Source of the DNA: a virus
DNA length: 60,115 nucleotides
Strand: one strand, 5' to 3'
IMG/VR virus record: IMGVR_UViG_3300009182_000067
Coordinates: 1-60,115 of that record
Shown here: one piece after another, positions 16,284-22,858 of the stretch
Numbering within the stretch: the first letter of the stretch is position 1
How the letters are laid out: each line of letters starts with the position of its first letter
Made by a program: the position numbers and the translations under genes
The notes under the pieces: model-generated
Databases searched by the model: none
What the model was told of the DNA's origin: nothing
What the model saw: only the letters and a program-made list of their open reading frames with translations

Positions 16284-16853
16284 TTATTTTCCATGTACTA
16301 GTTGCATGATGTCATATGCGCAGTCATGCACAGGATGATGTTTAATTACATTTGATCCCTTGTCGAAAGGAATTGTTAAATCACAGTAACCATTTTTTGC
16401 TGTTGTTGTTAAACAGTCTAATGCTGTTCTTACATCTCGCCATTGATTATATGGTGCGAGTAACTCTTGACCTGTGACTTTACACAAACTGTCAATCGCC
16501 ATTTGATCTAGTGAACCACGTGCCCAAAATGTATTTTTACCTGGATTTCCAATGTAATCACGAAGTCGATTGATGCCTTCGATCGCTTCTAGGTCGTCTT
16601 CCTCACTCGGAATGAAACTTACCTTGCGAACGTAGTCATGTTGATTTGACCACCACTCAATGGTAGATTTATCAATCGTACGTTTATACTTAGCTACTTG
16701 TTCCTGCACATTAAACTTTACAAACAGTGCTTCGGAGATATAGTCATCGTAGGTTTGTGTTTTATCGTTTGGGTCAAATGCGATAATCGCAGCAGACAAT
16801 ACAACAGTCGTAGACTCTACACCGAGAGTCTCAATATCAAACATATACATCAT
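16284..16853 (-). CDS. dexA: DnaQ-like 3'-5' exonuclease (DexA-like)
   Basis: 189 residues. FDIETLG at 5-11 is the ExoI motif (D6, E8). A second acidic motif lies in ARGSLDQMAID, and HPVHDCAYD near the C-terminus is the ExoIII H-x4-D motif. Matches the DEDDh family to which T4 exonuclease A belongs. ATGA overlap with the small gene upstream; the polymerase gene follows directly. Role probably DNA turnover or repair. Confidence 0.85.
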   Translation of the reverse strand: MMYMFDIETLGVESTTVVLSAAIIAFDPNDKTQTYDDYISEALFVKFNVQEQVAKYKRTIDKSTIEWWSNQHDYVRKVSFIPSEEDDLEAIEGINRLRDYIGNPGKNTFWARGSLDQMAIDSLCKVTGQELLAPYNQWRDVRTALDCLTTTAKNGYCDLTIPFDKGSNVIKHHPVHDCAYDIMQLVHGK

Positions 16854-17017
16854 TTTTCGTTATCCTTATCAATTCGAATTATTCGCACTTCATCATATAG
16901 AGTGCCACGTTTCAACATATCTTCCGCTACTTGATCTGCTTCAAGCCAGTTGTCGCAATGTTCTGTTGACATTACCAAACCCTGACGATATGCGACTACT
17001 TTAAATTGTGGTACCAT
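16850..17017 (-). CDS. Small phage protein, 55 aa
   Basis: 55 residues (MVPQFKVVAYRQGLVMSTE...RIIRIDKDNEK). The start overlaps the upstream stop as TAATG and its stop overlaps the dexA start as ATGA, so it is a tightly coupled link in this operon. The sequence has the look of small beta-alpha phage proteins with a conserved Trp (CDNWLEADQVAEDM). Function unknown. Confidence 0.7.
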   Translation of the reverse strand: MVPQFKVVAYRQGLVMSTEHCDNWLEADQVAEDMLKRGTLYDEVRIIRIDKDNEK

Positions 17018-17244
17018 TACAAAATCATCCTTTGTAGTTTCAACTTCGCTTCGTGTACTGATTTGAACAAATCTCCGTTGATTTTAATGTTGCGATTATG
17101 CTTGATTGCGACAGTAACATTACCAGCAGTGAGTGTGGTAGTGTCAGTTGTCTTTGTTTTTGATACTGTGTTACCAGTAGAGAAGAATAGCGTGTCCATG
17201 AGTTCGTCAGAAGCCATTTTACGCAAAAAGTGGTTATTAGCCAT
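17017..17244 (-). CDS. Small phage protein, 75 aa
   Basis: 75 residues from the ATG at 17244, chosen because GGGG lies 8 bases upstream; the in-frame ATG at 17262 lacks a ribosome site. Thr-rich middle (TKTTDTTTLTAGNVTVAI) and a basic C-terminal helix. First gene of the dexA/gp43 unit, just behind the promoter at 17276-17304. No family recognised. Confidence 0.6.
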   Translation of the reverse strand: MANNHFLRKMASDELMDTLFFSTGNTVSKTKTTDTTTLTAGNVTVAIKHNRNIKINGDLFKSVHEAKLKLQRMIL

Positions 17245-17275
17245 ACAATACCCCATAATCAAGAATTATAGTATA

Positions 17276-17304
17276 ATTATACCTCGAAACCTATTAAATG
17301 TCAA
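17276..17304 (-). promoter_or_regulatory. Sigma70-type promoter, 17-bp spacer
   Basis: TTGACA (17299-17304), 17 bp, TATAAT (17276-17281). Upstream of the small proteins, dexA and gp43. Confidence 0.85.
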
Positions 17305-17391
17305 GGGTTTTTCCGAAAAAGACCAAATTGGAGCGATTTTGGACGATTTTTGTGGTTTGGGAGGGGTAAAGGTCGGTCCAGACAGAAAAAT

Positions 17392-17449
17392 CGTCCCTGT
17401 AGGGTCTAAAATCGGTCTACAGGGACGTTTTTTTGGGTTTTTAGACCCT
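17392..17449 (-). terminator. Strong terminator with alternative hairpins
   Basis: An 11-bp stem (17392-17402 with 17417-17427, arms CGTCCCTGTAG/CTACAGGGACG) is flanked by T-runs on both strands, so it can terminate either way. A second 10-bp pairing (17401-17410 with 17440-17449) would compete with it. The stretch 17305-17474 holds no gene I can support. Confidence 0.75.
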
Positions 17450-17474
17450 ATGAGGACCCCTATGAGGACGCTTT

Positions 17475-17687
17475 TTAGACGTTTCCAAGGGTCAAATACT
17501 CTAAAAACATAACACTTTCTTGATATGAACCAAATATTCTAGTAAAATAGTCGCCTGTTACCTCATTATAACCAACAATCATAATCTGCTCATCAAGGTA
17601 TACAGACGCTTTGATGAACCAATCACCTCTCATCGCAGTTGCGTAAGATATAATACCTTTACCGATGGTGACTTTTTTTATACTCAT
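17475..17687 (-). CDS. Small phage protein, 70 aa
   Basis: 70 residues from the ATG at 17687 (MSIKKVTIGKGIISYATA...); the frame is open to 17708 but no ribosome site supports that start. It resembles a compact beta-sheet protein with FGSYQESVMFLEYL near its end. It is preceded by a GGGAGC/GCTCCC hairpin with a TTCG loop. Unknown function. Confidence 0.5.
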   Translation of the reverse strand: MSIKKVTIGKGIISYATAMRGDWFIKASVYLDEQIMIVGYNEVTGDYFTRIFGSYQESVMFLEYLTLGNV

Positions 17688-17707
17688 GCATTTATTTATC
17701 AGATGCA

Positions 17708-17735
17708 TGAAGGGAGCCGAAGCTCCCTTGTTTTT
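17708..17735. terminator. UUCG-loop hairpin terminator
   Basis: GGGAGC/GCTCCC stem with a CGAA (plus) or TTCG (minus) tetraloop. The T-run (TTGTTTTT) lies on the plus side, so its efficiency for the minus-strand genes is uncertain. Confidence 0.6.
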
Positions 17736-17814
17736 ATTTCACTGGTTTTGGTTCAGGTGACTTTTCATTCACCCAATCCCAATCATCATCTGTCATTGGG
17801 ATCCAGTTGTTCAT
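17734..17814 (-). CDS. Micro-ORF, 26 aa (MNNWIPMTDDDWDWVNEK...)
   Basis: 26 residues, acidic and Trp-rich (NNWIPMTDDDWDWVNE), ending in EPKPVK. Its ATG overlaps the stop of the 38-residue ORF upstream as ATGA, the coupling used throughout this genome. Too short for domain recognition; expression is inferred from the overlap only. Confidence 0.4.
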   Translation of the reverse strand: MNNWIPMTDDDWDWVNEKSPEPKPVK

Positions 17815-17927
17815 CTTCCAATACCTCTTGTTATTGCATCCGCACGTGCTTTGCGTGCTTCACCAATTGATTCAAGAATTGATTTGAAAAATGTACCAAT
17901 TAGTTTAAAGAGTTTCAGTGATCGCAT
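17811..17927 (-). CDS. Micro-ORF, 38 aa, amphipathic and basic
   Basis: 38 residues (MRSLKLFKLIGTFFKSILESIGEARKARA...). A ribosome site GAGGAAGAG lies 6-14 bases upstream, inside the 3' end of hsp20, which it overlaps by 23 bases. The sequence could form a membrane-binding amphipathic helix. No homolog recognised. Confidence 0.45.
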   Translation of the reverse strand: MRSLKLFKLIGTFFKSILESIGEARKARADAITRGIGR

Positions 17928-18402
17928 CTTGCTCTTCCTCTGTTAGAAGTTGTTTCTTAGATGCTTTCGCGTCTTTCACTTCAATCTTTTTTGGCTTTTT
18001 GTGTTCAGGAATAACACGCTCTAAGAAAATCTTTAGCATGCCATTGAACATTTCCGCATCCTTAATTTCTGTTTGATCATTAAGTGCGAATGTACGAGTA
18101 AACGCACGATTAGCAATACCTTTGAAGACATAGTCAGAACCATCTTCTGCAGTAGTACCCTTAACAATCAACTTGTCTCCATCAATCTCAATCTCGATGT
18201 CTTGCTTAGCAAAGCCAGCAACAGCGATCTCAATGACATACTTGTTCTCGTCTGTCTTCTTGATGTTGTAAGGTGGGTAGTTTGGGATATTTTTTGTTAG
18301 ATCATCATGTAGTTTTGCTAGTTGATTGAATTGCTCATCAAAACCAACAAACACTCTATCAAAGTCTTGACCGAAAATGGTCGGAATGAATTTATGTACC
18401 AT
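17905..18402 (-). CDS. hsp20: Small heat-shock protein Hsp20 (IbpA-like)
   Basis: 165 residues from the ATG at 18402, which has AGGAGA 6 bases upstream. An upstream in-frame ATG at 18471 lies inside the RNA element. The alpha-crystallin domain spans about 45-140 (PPYNIKKTDENKYVIEIAVAGF...DKLIVKG) and includes the conserved GIANRAFTRTFALND strand. The C-terminal tail is acidic. Hsp20 holds unfolding proteins, and T4-like marine phages often carry it. It follows a structured RNA that may regulate it. Confidence 0.92.
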   Translation of the reverse strand: MVHKFIPTIFGQDFDRVFVGFDEQFNQLAKLHDDLTKNIPNYPPYNIKKTDENKYVIEIAVAGFAKQDIEIEIDGDKLIVKGTTAEDGSDYVFKGIANRAFTRTFALNDQTEIKDAEMFNGMLKIFLERVIPEHKKPKKIEVKDAKASKKQLLTEEEQDAITETL

Positions 18403-18436
18403 AAGTTTTCTCCTATTAAGCGAGTTAGAAAAACCC

Positions 18437-18664
18437 TCAAGCAATCCCCGAAAGCGATTGAAGAGAGCCATATTAAATACTGGTTACGATTCCAGCGATA
18501 TCGTGACGCCATATCCGCTTTATGCGATTCGTTACTTAGCGGTCCTAAGGTGAATCCAAATTAGTGGGGGTTCTGGGCTGGTTTCCCCCAACCAGTTTAT
18601 CCTAGAGTATTACGTCGCGATAGGACTAGGTTCCATCTTTGACGTTCCCATCCCTGAGAATCGT
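18437..18664 (-). ncRNA. Candidate structured cis-regulatory RNA upstream of hsp20 (manA/wcaG-type?)
   Basis: 228 bases without an ORF but with dense pairing. An H-type pseudoknot at 18566-18595 pairs GGGGG with CCCCC and CTGGTT with AACCAG. There is a CTTAG/CTAAG hairpin at 18535-18549, an AGCG-ATAT stem at 18494-18519, and a terminator-like hairpin with a T-run near 18430-18465. From memory, manA and wcaG RNA motifs occur in marine phages, and manA is reported upstream of ibpA-type chaperone genes. That identity is a hypothesis. The structure itself is visible. Confidence 0.5.
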
Positions 18665-18736
18665 TTAGCGATTGGCTACGTACATTGTAATTTCAAAGCC
18701 AAAACGCATTTCCGTTGCAGTAGGTTTAGTCCACAT
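18665..18736 (-). CDS. pqqA: PqqA, coenzyme PQQ precursor peptide
   Basis: 23 residues starting [10 protein letters not shown] and continuing [13 protein letters not shown]. This is a full-length PqqA: E15 and Y19 in the FEITMY core are the two side chains that PqqE crosslinks to build PQQ. Spacing and length equal those of bacterial PqqA. A ribosome site (CGGAG) lies 8-12 bases upstream. No pqqB, C, D or E is in the window, so the peptide would have to use host enzymes. It lies 98 bases after an exact late-promoter motif. Confidence 0.9.
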   Translation of the reverse strand: MWTKPTATEMRFGFEITMYVANR

Positions 18737-18753
18737 GTTTTCATCTCCGTATA

Positions 18754-18816
18754 TGTCCGATTTGGACAATAATACTTATTGCCCGAAGGCAAATAAATGG
18801 CTAATGAAAATCATTA
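18754..18816 (-). promoter_or_regulatory. Three tandem hairpins in the pqqA leader
   Basis: TAATGA/TCATTA (18802-18816), TTGCC/GGCAA with a UUCG loop (18779-18792) and TGTCC/GGACA (18754-18768) lie between the late-promoter motif and pqqA. They could stabilise or attenuate the transcript. Confidence 0.45.
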
Positions 18817-18823
18817 AAATCTA

Positions 18824-19000
18824 CTAACTGTTTTTATTTATATTATCAAACTTCATCAAAGCAAGTTGCCTTGCTAAAAAAAGTCTAAATTTTACATGTG
18901 CACTAAGATCTGTATCTGTATCTTCTTGAACAATTTTTGGACGACGATAGGGTGATTGAATATCTAGTTCATCAAACCAATCGTCATCATCGTCATCAAT
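18824..19000 (-). CDS. Conserved-looking ORF without a canonical start
   Basis: The frame encodes DDDDDWFDELDIQSPYRRPK, then KIVQEDTDTDLSAHVKFRLF and LARQLALMKFDN, too ordered to be a shadow. In-frame ATG occurs only near the end, and no GTG or TTG exists at the front. Candidates are an ATT at 19000, just after the upstream stop at 19008, or a +1 shift from the preceding gene at AAG-T-AA. The start given here is the ATT. I recall similar small acidic proteins in marine phages. Function unknown. Confidence 0.5.
   Translation of the reverse strand: MDDDDDDWFDELDIQSPYRRPKIVQEDTDTDLSAHVKFRLFLARQLALMKFDNINKNS
18835..18842 (-). promoter_or_regulatory. T4-type late promoter TATAAATA (pqqA/hsp20)
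   Basis: Exact TATAAATA on the minus strand, 93-100 bases upstream of the pqqA start and inside the last codons of the preceding ORF. It would be recognised by gp55, which is encoded in this window. Confidence 0.6.
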
Positions 19001-19007
19001 TTCTAAA

Positions 19008-19307
19008 TTACTTAGAAGTTGCTGTTGCTTTCTTTGTGTCCTTGGTAGGTGTAGCTTGACTTTTAGTGGCTGCTTTAGCAGCGTCCTTTTCTTTCTTGGC
19101 TTCTACCTTTGCCTTAGCATTTGCAGCTGCTTTCTCTTGAACAGAAGTTGGAGCATGTTTCGCTTCATCTTTCTTAGCAACTGGTTTCTTTGTCTCAGCT
19201 TTTTTGGCTGGGGCAGTAGCTGCTGGTTTTGGTTCAGGTGATTTGGCTGGTTGAGCAAATGATACTGTTGCTACTGAAAGTGCTACGATTGCGATAAGAT
19301 TTTTCAT
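19008..19307 (-). CDS. Secreted Lys/Ala-rich protein with signal peptide
   Basis: 99 residues. Residues 1-19 (MKNLIAIVALSVATVSFAQ) form a standard Sec signal peptide with a likely cleavage at SFA-QPA. The mature part is almost entirely Ala, Lys, Pro, Thr and Glu (PAATAPAKKAETKKPVAKKD), low complexity and strongly basic. It would be exported to the periplasm during infection. Similar low-complexity periplasmic proteins exist in beta-proteobacteria, so host origin is possible. ATGA overlap with the next upstream gene. Confidence 0.7.
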   Translation of the reverse strand: MKNLIAIVALSVATVSFAQPAKSPEPKPAATAPAKKAETKKPVAKKDEAKHAPTSVQEKAAANAKAKVEAKKEKDAAKAATKSQATPTKDTKKATATSK

Positions 19308-19492
19308 GATTGCGTTTCCTCATTAGTTGAAGTTTGGATTTCCTGCGCTTCTTGGATCGCTTTCCATTGTGGTACAGCTTGATTGCGTAACTTCTCAATT
19401 AAGCCACTTACTTTGATGTATGGTTGTTCGCCAAGCGCAGATAACACAAGATCAACCTCATCAACATTAAGATTCAATTTAATAATACTCAT
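19304..19492 (-). CDS. Small phage protein, 62 aa
   Basis: 62 residues (MSIIKLNLNVDEVDLVLSAL...). The pattern LNVDEVDLVLSALGEQPYIKVSGLIEKLRNQA is one I recall from small conserved proteins of marine T4-like phages. Predicted helical, with an acidic Gln/Thr-rich tail. It sits behind regA and before the signal-peptide gene, overlapping the latter by ATGA. No biochemical role known. Confidence 0.7.
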   Translation of the reverse strand: MSIIKLNLNVDEVDLVLSALGEQPYIKVSGLIEKLRNQAVPQWKAIQEAQEIQTSTNEETQS

Positions 19493-19544
19493 AATTTCCT
19501 ACTCTCCATAGTAATATAACGCTACAGCATTATAATTGGTTGAC

Positions 19545-19967
19545 TTACTTCTTAACTTTTTTCCCAATATTATACTTGGGTACAAGTTCCCATTCGTCTT
19601 TCTCTTTGAAAGACAATACTTTAATTTGTGACAATGATGCTTGTGGTTCAGCTTCTGCTGGTTTTATAATTTTCAACAGTCCCCAATCTTGAAGCAACAC
19701 AGCAACTGTGTTCCTACGTTCAATATCATTGTTTGTTAAATTTGATTCTTTTCCATCCAAAGCAAATAGTTCTTTGAAATGCACCAAGAAATATCTACCC
19801 TGTTTGTGTAGAATATGACATGACTGAAACAACTTATGCTCTTTACGTGATGCGATCCCAATACGTGTCAATGTTTCCTTAATCTTAAGGAAATTGTCTG
19901 GTTCTGGGAGTGTCACTTCGAGCATACTGTCTGATGTCCAATCATAATAAACAGTTTCAACACTCAT
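19545..19967 (-). CDS. regA: Translational repressor RegA
   Basis: 140 residues. From about residue 15 the sequence follows T4 RegA closely: MLEVTLPEPDNFLKIKETLTRIGIA, QSCHILHKQGRYFLVHFKEL, LLQDWGLLKI, SFKEKDEWELVPKYNIG. RegA binds ribosome sites of early phage mRNAs and blocks their translation. It lies in the T4 gene order after gp45-gp44-gp62, with an ATGA overlap to gp62. Confidence 0.95.
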   Translation of the reverse strand: MSVETVYYDWTSDSMLEVTLPEPDNFLKIKETLTRIGIASRKEHKLFQSCHILHKQGRYFLVHFKELFALDGKESNLTNNDIERRNTVAVLLQDWGLLKIIKPAEAEPQASLSQIKVLSFKEKDEWELVPKYNIGKKVKK

Positions 19968-20347
19968 TTTCTTCCACCTTTATCCATTTTTCGTTTTATC
20001 AGTTGTAACTGTTCTTCTGTCAAAATGTCGAGAACAGTCATTGCTTTACGCTTACTATAATCATAGTATTGCATTACCATTTCCAAGTCATCTGTTTTTG
20101 GGACTTTCTCAGCCCATTTACTGAATCGTTTTTTCTTGGTAATTGTATTTAGCAAATACGAAAATTGCCAATCTTTCGGAATGGCACGATGGATATTCAT
20201 CTGATTGGCTTGAAGTACTGTATCTGGAAAGTACGCCAAACCTCTGTTGATGATGAAAGAGTTATAGTCTTTTTCAGCTTGTGGTTCTTTTATTAGATCC
20301 TTGTTTTTGTTGTCGCAGATCGCATTAATAAAATCAAATGGGGTCAT
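19964..20347 (-). CDS. 62: Clamp-loader small subunit (T4 gp62)
   Basis: 127 residues. The N-terminal MTPFDFINAICDNKNKDLI and the centre INRGLAYFPDTVLQANQMN are characteristic of gp62. It forms the clamp loader with gp44, between whose gene and regA it lies. The sequence is shorter than T4 gp62 (187 residues), as in marine relatives. Confidence 0.9.
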   Translation of the reverse strand: MTPFDFINAICDNKNKDLIKEPQAEKDYNSFIINRGLAYFPDTVLQANQMNIHRAIPKDWQFSYLLNTITKKKRFSKWAEKVPKTDDLEMVMQYYDYSKRKAMTVLDILTEEQLQLIKRKMDKGGRK

Positions 20348-20354
20348 GATAACC

Positions 20355-21296
20355 TCACTTGAATTTACAGTTTGCCATAATCTCTGTCAAAGCAGCAACA
20401 TTATTAACTTCAATGTCAGCAACGAATGCTGCTTTATACTGATAATCAGCAAGTATCAACACAAGCTGAGGAACAGATTGTCCCTCAACAATATCTGCAG
20501 CAGTGTCATAAAGTCTTCGGAATAATACCGAAGTTTCAATGTCGTTGTTTCTAGCAACCCACTTACGTGCTTCAATAAAGTTTTTCTCCTTGAGATAACC
20601 AACCAACTCTTTCATGGTTTCATCGGACATGTTGGCCAAAATGCCAGCATCAACTTTACCACTAACACTATATCTTTGAAGTTCGTTAAGAACTCTACGG
20701 AAGTCTGGGAAAAATGTTTCTACAACTTTAGCAACAACTTTAGAATCAGATTCTACACCTTCAGATGTTAGAACATCATTAACCCTGCGGAAAAATGATG
20801 CTGCGATCTTTGGTTTATCTTTGCTTTCAATCTTAAAGTCTACGACTGCACATCGACTGTGGAGTGGGGCAATGATTCTGTTTTTGAAGTTACATGTAAG
20901 GATGAATCGACAGTTGTTTGAAAACTCTTCGATAAAAGCACGCAAGGCTGCTTGTGTGTCTGGCGTAAGATAGTCGGCTTCGTCAAGGATGACGACTTTT
21001 GCACCTTCTGCGGTGATACTAACAGACGAGGCAAATTGTTTGATTTTTGTACGTAAGACATCGATTCCTCTTTCTTCAGATCCGTTGATAAACAAATAAT
21101 CAGCACCCAACTCATTACACAAAGCACGTGCCACTGTAGTTTTACCTACACCAGCACTGCCTGAGAAAATAAAATTGGGCAACTGTCCCTCAGCAATATA
21201 TTGCTTAAATGTATCTTTGATTTGTTGCGGTAGGATGCAATCATCAATAACTTGTGGGCGATACTTCTCGCACCAGAGAAACTCTTCACGACTCAT
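20355..21296 (-). CDS. 44: Clamp-loader ATPase (T4 gp44)
   Basis: 313 residues. Walker A GSAGVGKTT at about 46-54, Walker B VVILDEAD at about 107, and the SRC motif (HSRCAVVDF), which carries the arginine finger. AAA+ clamp-loader family. It opens and loads the gp45 ring on DNA with gp62. It is 18 bases downstream of gene 45. Confidence 0.96.
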   Translation of the reverse strand: MSREEFLWCEKYRPQVIDDCILPQQIKDTFKQYIAEGQLPNFIFSGSAGVGKTTVARALCNELGADYLFINGSEERGIDVLRTKIKQFASSVSITAEGAKVVILDEADYLTPDTQAALRAFIEEFSNNCRFILTCNFKNRIIAPLHSRCAVVDFKIESKDKPKIAASFFRRVNDVLTSEGVESDSKVVAKVVETFFPDFRRVLNELQRYSVSGKVDAGILANMSDETMKELVGYLKEKNFIEARKWVARNNDIETSVLFRRLYDTAADIVEGQSVPQLVLILADYQYKAAFVADIEVNNVAALTEIMANCKFK

Positions 21297-21314
21297 AATA
21301 TAATATCCTTAAAA

Positions 21315-21974
21315 TTATTCAGATGTTGAATCAGATTCAACTGCTACATAATATGATAGACTTGTTTTTGCAGATTTAAAACGACAAATTTTCATCTTAG
21401 CAATAGAAACATCATATGCTCCTGGAAGCATTTTGAAGTTTTCAATTTTAAGGTTTGCTGTAAAGTTCTTATCAGTTGTACCAACCTCAACTTCAAATTT
21501 ATTTGTTAGAGGATTTTTCTTATCCACAACAACAGCATTTACTTTGCCATTTGAACCGATGAAAGATACATCAGATACTTTAAGAACACCAGCAGCACGG
21601 ATCAAGTTTGATAGATCGCCAGCTGAGAGTGAGAAATTGATTTCCGCTTCTGGGAAATTGATTGCCTTGGCAGGTGTCTTCAAAGTAGTTTCTTCCGCAG
21701 CACGGTAACTAATTTGATTCTTACCTTCTTTGATTGTTACAGTGTTTCCACTGAAAGATAGATCTGGGTCATTGAACAATGACAATGTGCCAAGAAATTC
21801 ATTGATATCATAGATACCAAAATTTTGTGGGAATGTTTCAGGAACAATTACTTCCCCAAACACAGTTTTGTTTTCAGTCATCGAATAGATGCTGTTACCT
21901 TCACGAAGCAACAGGTTTAAATTGATAGAAGCAAAGTTCTTCAATACCTCTTGCGTTTCTTTACTAATCTTCAT
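21315..21974 (-). CDS. 45: Sliding clamp (T4 gp45)
   Basis: 219 residues, the length of T4-type clamps. Starts MKISKETQEVLKNFASINLN and contains TLSLFNDPDLSFSGNTVTI. Trimeric ring that tethers the polymerase and, in T4, the late transcription factors gp55 and gp33. Several proteins in this window end in peptides that could bind it. Own promoter at 22016-22044. Confidence 0.95.
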   Translation of the reverse strand: MKISKETQEVLKNFASINLNLLLREGNSIYSMTENKTVFGEVIVPETFPQNFGIYDINEFLGTLSLFNDPDLSFSGNTVTIKEGKNQISYRAAEETTLKTPAKAINFPEAEINFSLSAGDLSNLIRAAGVLKVSDVSFIGSNGKVNAVVVDKKNPLTNKFEVEVGTTDKNFTANLKIENFKMLPGAYDVSIAKMKICRFKSAKTSLSYYVAVESDSTSE

Positions 21975-22015
21975 TCACGTCTCCTTTAAAAATGATATAT
22001 CAATATGTATAAAGT

Positions 22016-22044
22016 ATTATACCTATAAAAGTGTTTTGTGTCAA
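22016..22044 (-). promoter_or_regulatory. Sigma70-type promoter, 17-bp spacer
   Basis: TTGACA (22039-22044), 17 bp, TATAAT (22016-22021). The -35 box overlaps the end of the upstream gene. Drives the gp45-gp44-gp62-regA run. Confidence 0.85.
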
Positions 22045-22592
22045 ATATATTTACTGTTGGCAGGATGATCTAACGAATGTGGCACATCGAACACAAAGGT
22101 AAGACGTTCTTCGTCACCAACTTGTTTCGCAGCATGATACTCTTTATTATTAAACCAAAAGAAAGTTCCTGGCTCAATGATATGTTGCTCATCGCCACAT
22201 GTGTAAAGATATTTTCCTTGTAGACAAAGATGAAATCTATCACGTGTTTTGTAATATGTTCCATCATCGATGTGAGACAAAACTTCTCCACCAATTGCCA
22301 ACTTGAAAAATGCTGCTCGGGAATGTTCAGTTATTCCACGCTCGATCAGCCATTTCCTAATCTCAGTGTATTTTGTGTATAGTGGTGTGTTCATTTGTAG
22401 TTCTGAGTTCTTAGGATTGTCTCCTTCTTTACGAACTACTGCCATAGTCAAAGGCATAAAGCCATATGGCTTGAGATCGCCAGCAATGTTCTTATAAGAA
22501 GACACTGCTTGCCAATCTTGTGGGTTGTCCAATACTTGTTCTAGTATCGAACTAACATCAACATTATAATTCCAAAATTTAAAATTACTCAT
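22041..22592 (-). CDS. Aspartyl/asparaginyl beta-hydroxylase-like oxygenase
   Basis: 183 residues. Iron ligands H107 and D109 (LSHIDDGTYYKTRDRFHLCL), H153 (KEYHAAKQ) and the 2OG-binding R163 (EERLTFVFDV) fit the Asp/Arg hydroxylase family. The full-length family domain is present. A hydroxylated protein or small-molecule substrate is unknown. It lies directly before gp45 and overlaps the small zinc-like protein gene upstream by 8 bases. Confidence 0.75.
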   Translation of the reverse strand: MSNFKFWNYNVDVSSILEQVLDNPQDWQAVSSYKNIAGDLKPYGFMPLTMAVVRKEGDNPKNSELQMNTPLYTKYTEIRKWLIERGITEHSRAAFFKLAIGGEVLSHIDDGTYYKTRDRFHLCLQGKYLYTCGDEQHIIEPGTFFWFNNKEYHAAKQVGDEERLTFVFDVPHSLDHPANSKYI

Positions 22593-22830
22593 CTATCTGA
22601 TAAAACCTTTTTTCTTGTATGGTTTTTTCACCAAGTGTTTTTCTTGGATTAGAACACATAAAACAATCTGGATTTCCACAATCCATAGCGTGATGTTTAT
22701 TCAATCTATGTGGTTGTTGCAAATACTTGTTCATACCAGATACTTTTGCTATCTTTAACTGTTTTCGTATCTTAACTTCTTTTTGATGGATACGTTTAGA
22801 GTGTTGTTCTTTGTCGAGTTCATTTGACAT
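22585..22830 (-). CDS. Small Cys/His protein, 81 aa
   Basis: 81 residues. The core RLNKHHAMDCGNPDCFMCSN contains HH and three Cys in a C-x4-C-x2-C arrangement, a probable zinc site. It is followed by PRKTLGEKTIQEKRF. I recall this core from small conserved proteins in cyanophages and other large phages. The N-terminal 35 residues are a basic helix. Function unknown. Confidence 0.75.
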   Translation of the reverse strand: MSNELDKEQHSKRIHQKEVKIRKQLKIAKVSGMNKYLQQPHRLNKHHAMDCGNPDCFMCSNPRKTLGEKTIQEKRFYQIDE

Positions 22831-22858
22831 ATATCCTCCATAGAGTTAAGTAGTAAAG

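Noticed and set aside
17688-17701. GATAAATA as a late promoter for the 17475 gene
   Set aside because: Only a few bases from the ATG, leaving no room for a leader; likewise GATAAATAA at 22859 is just the end of a coding sequence.
18530-18556. CGGTCCTAAGGT resembles the core of the I-CeuI site in 23S rRNA
   Set aside because: Only 12 bases match, the flanks do not, and the segment is explained by a CTTAG/CTAAG hairpin.
18437-18736. tmRNA gene
   Set aside because: No T-arm GGTTCAA-type sequence, no CCA end and no tag-peptide frame; the pqqA ORF and hsp20 upstream setting fit a cis-regulatory RNA better.
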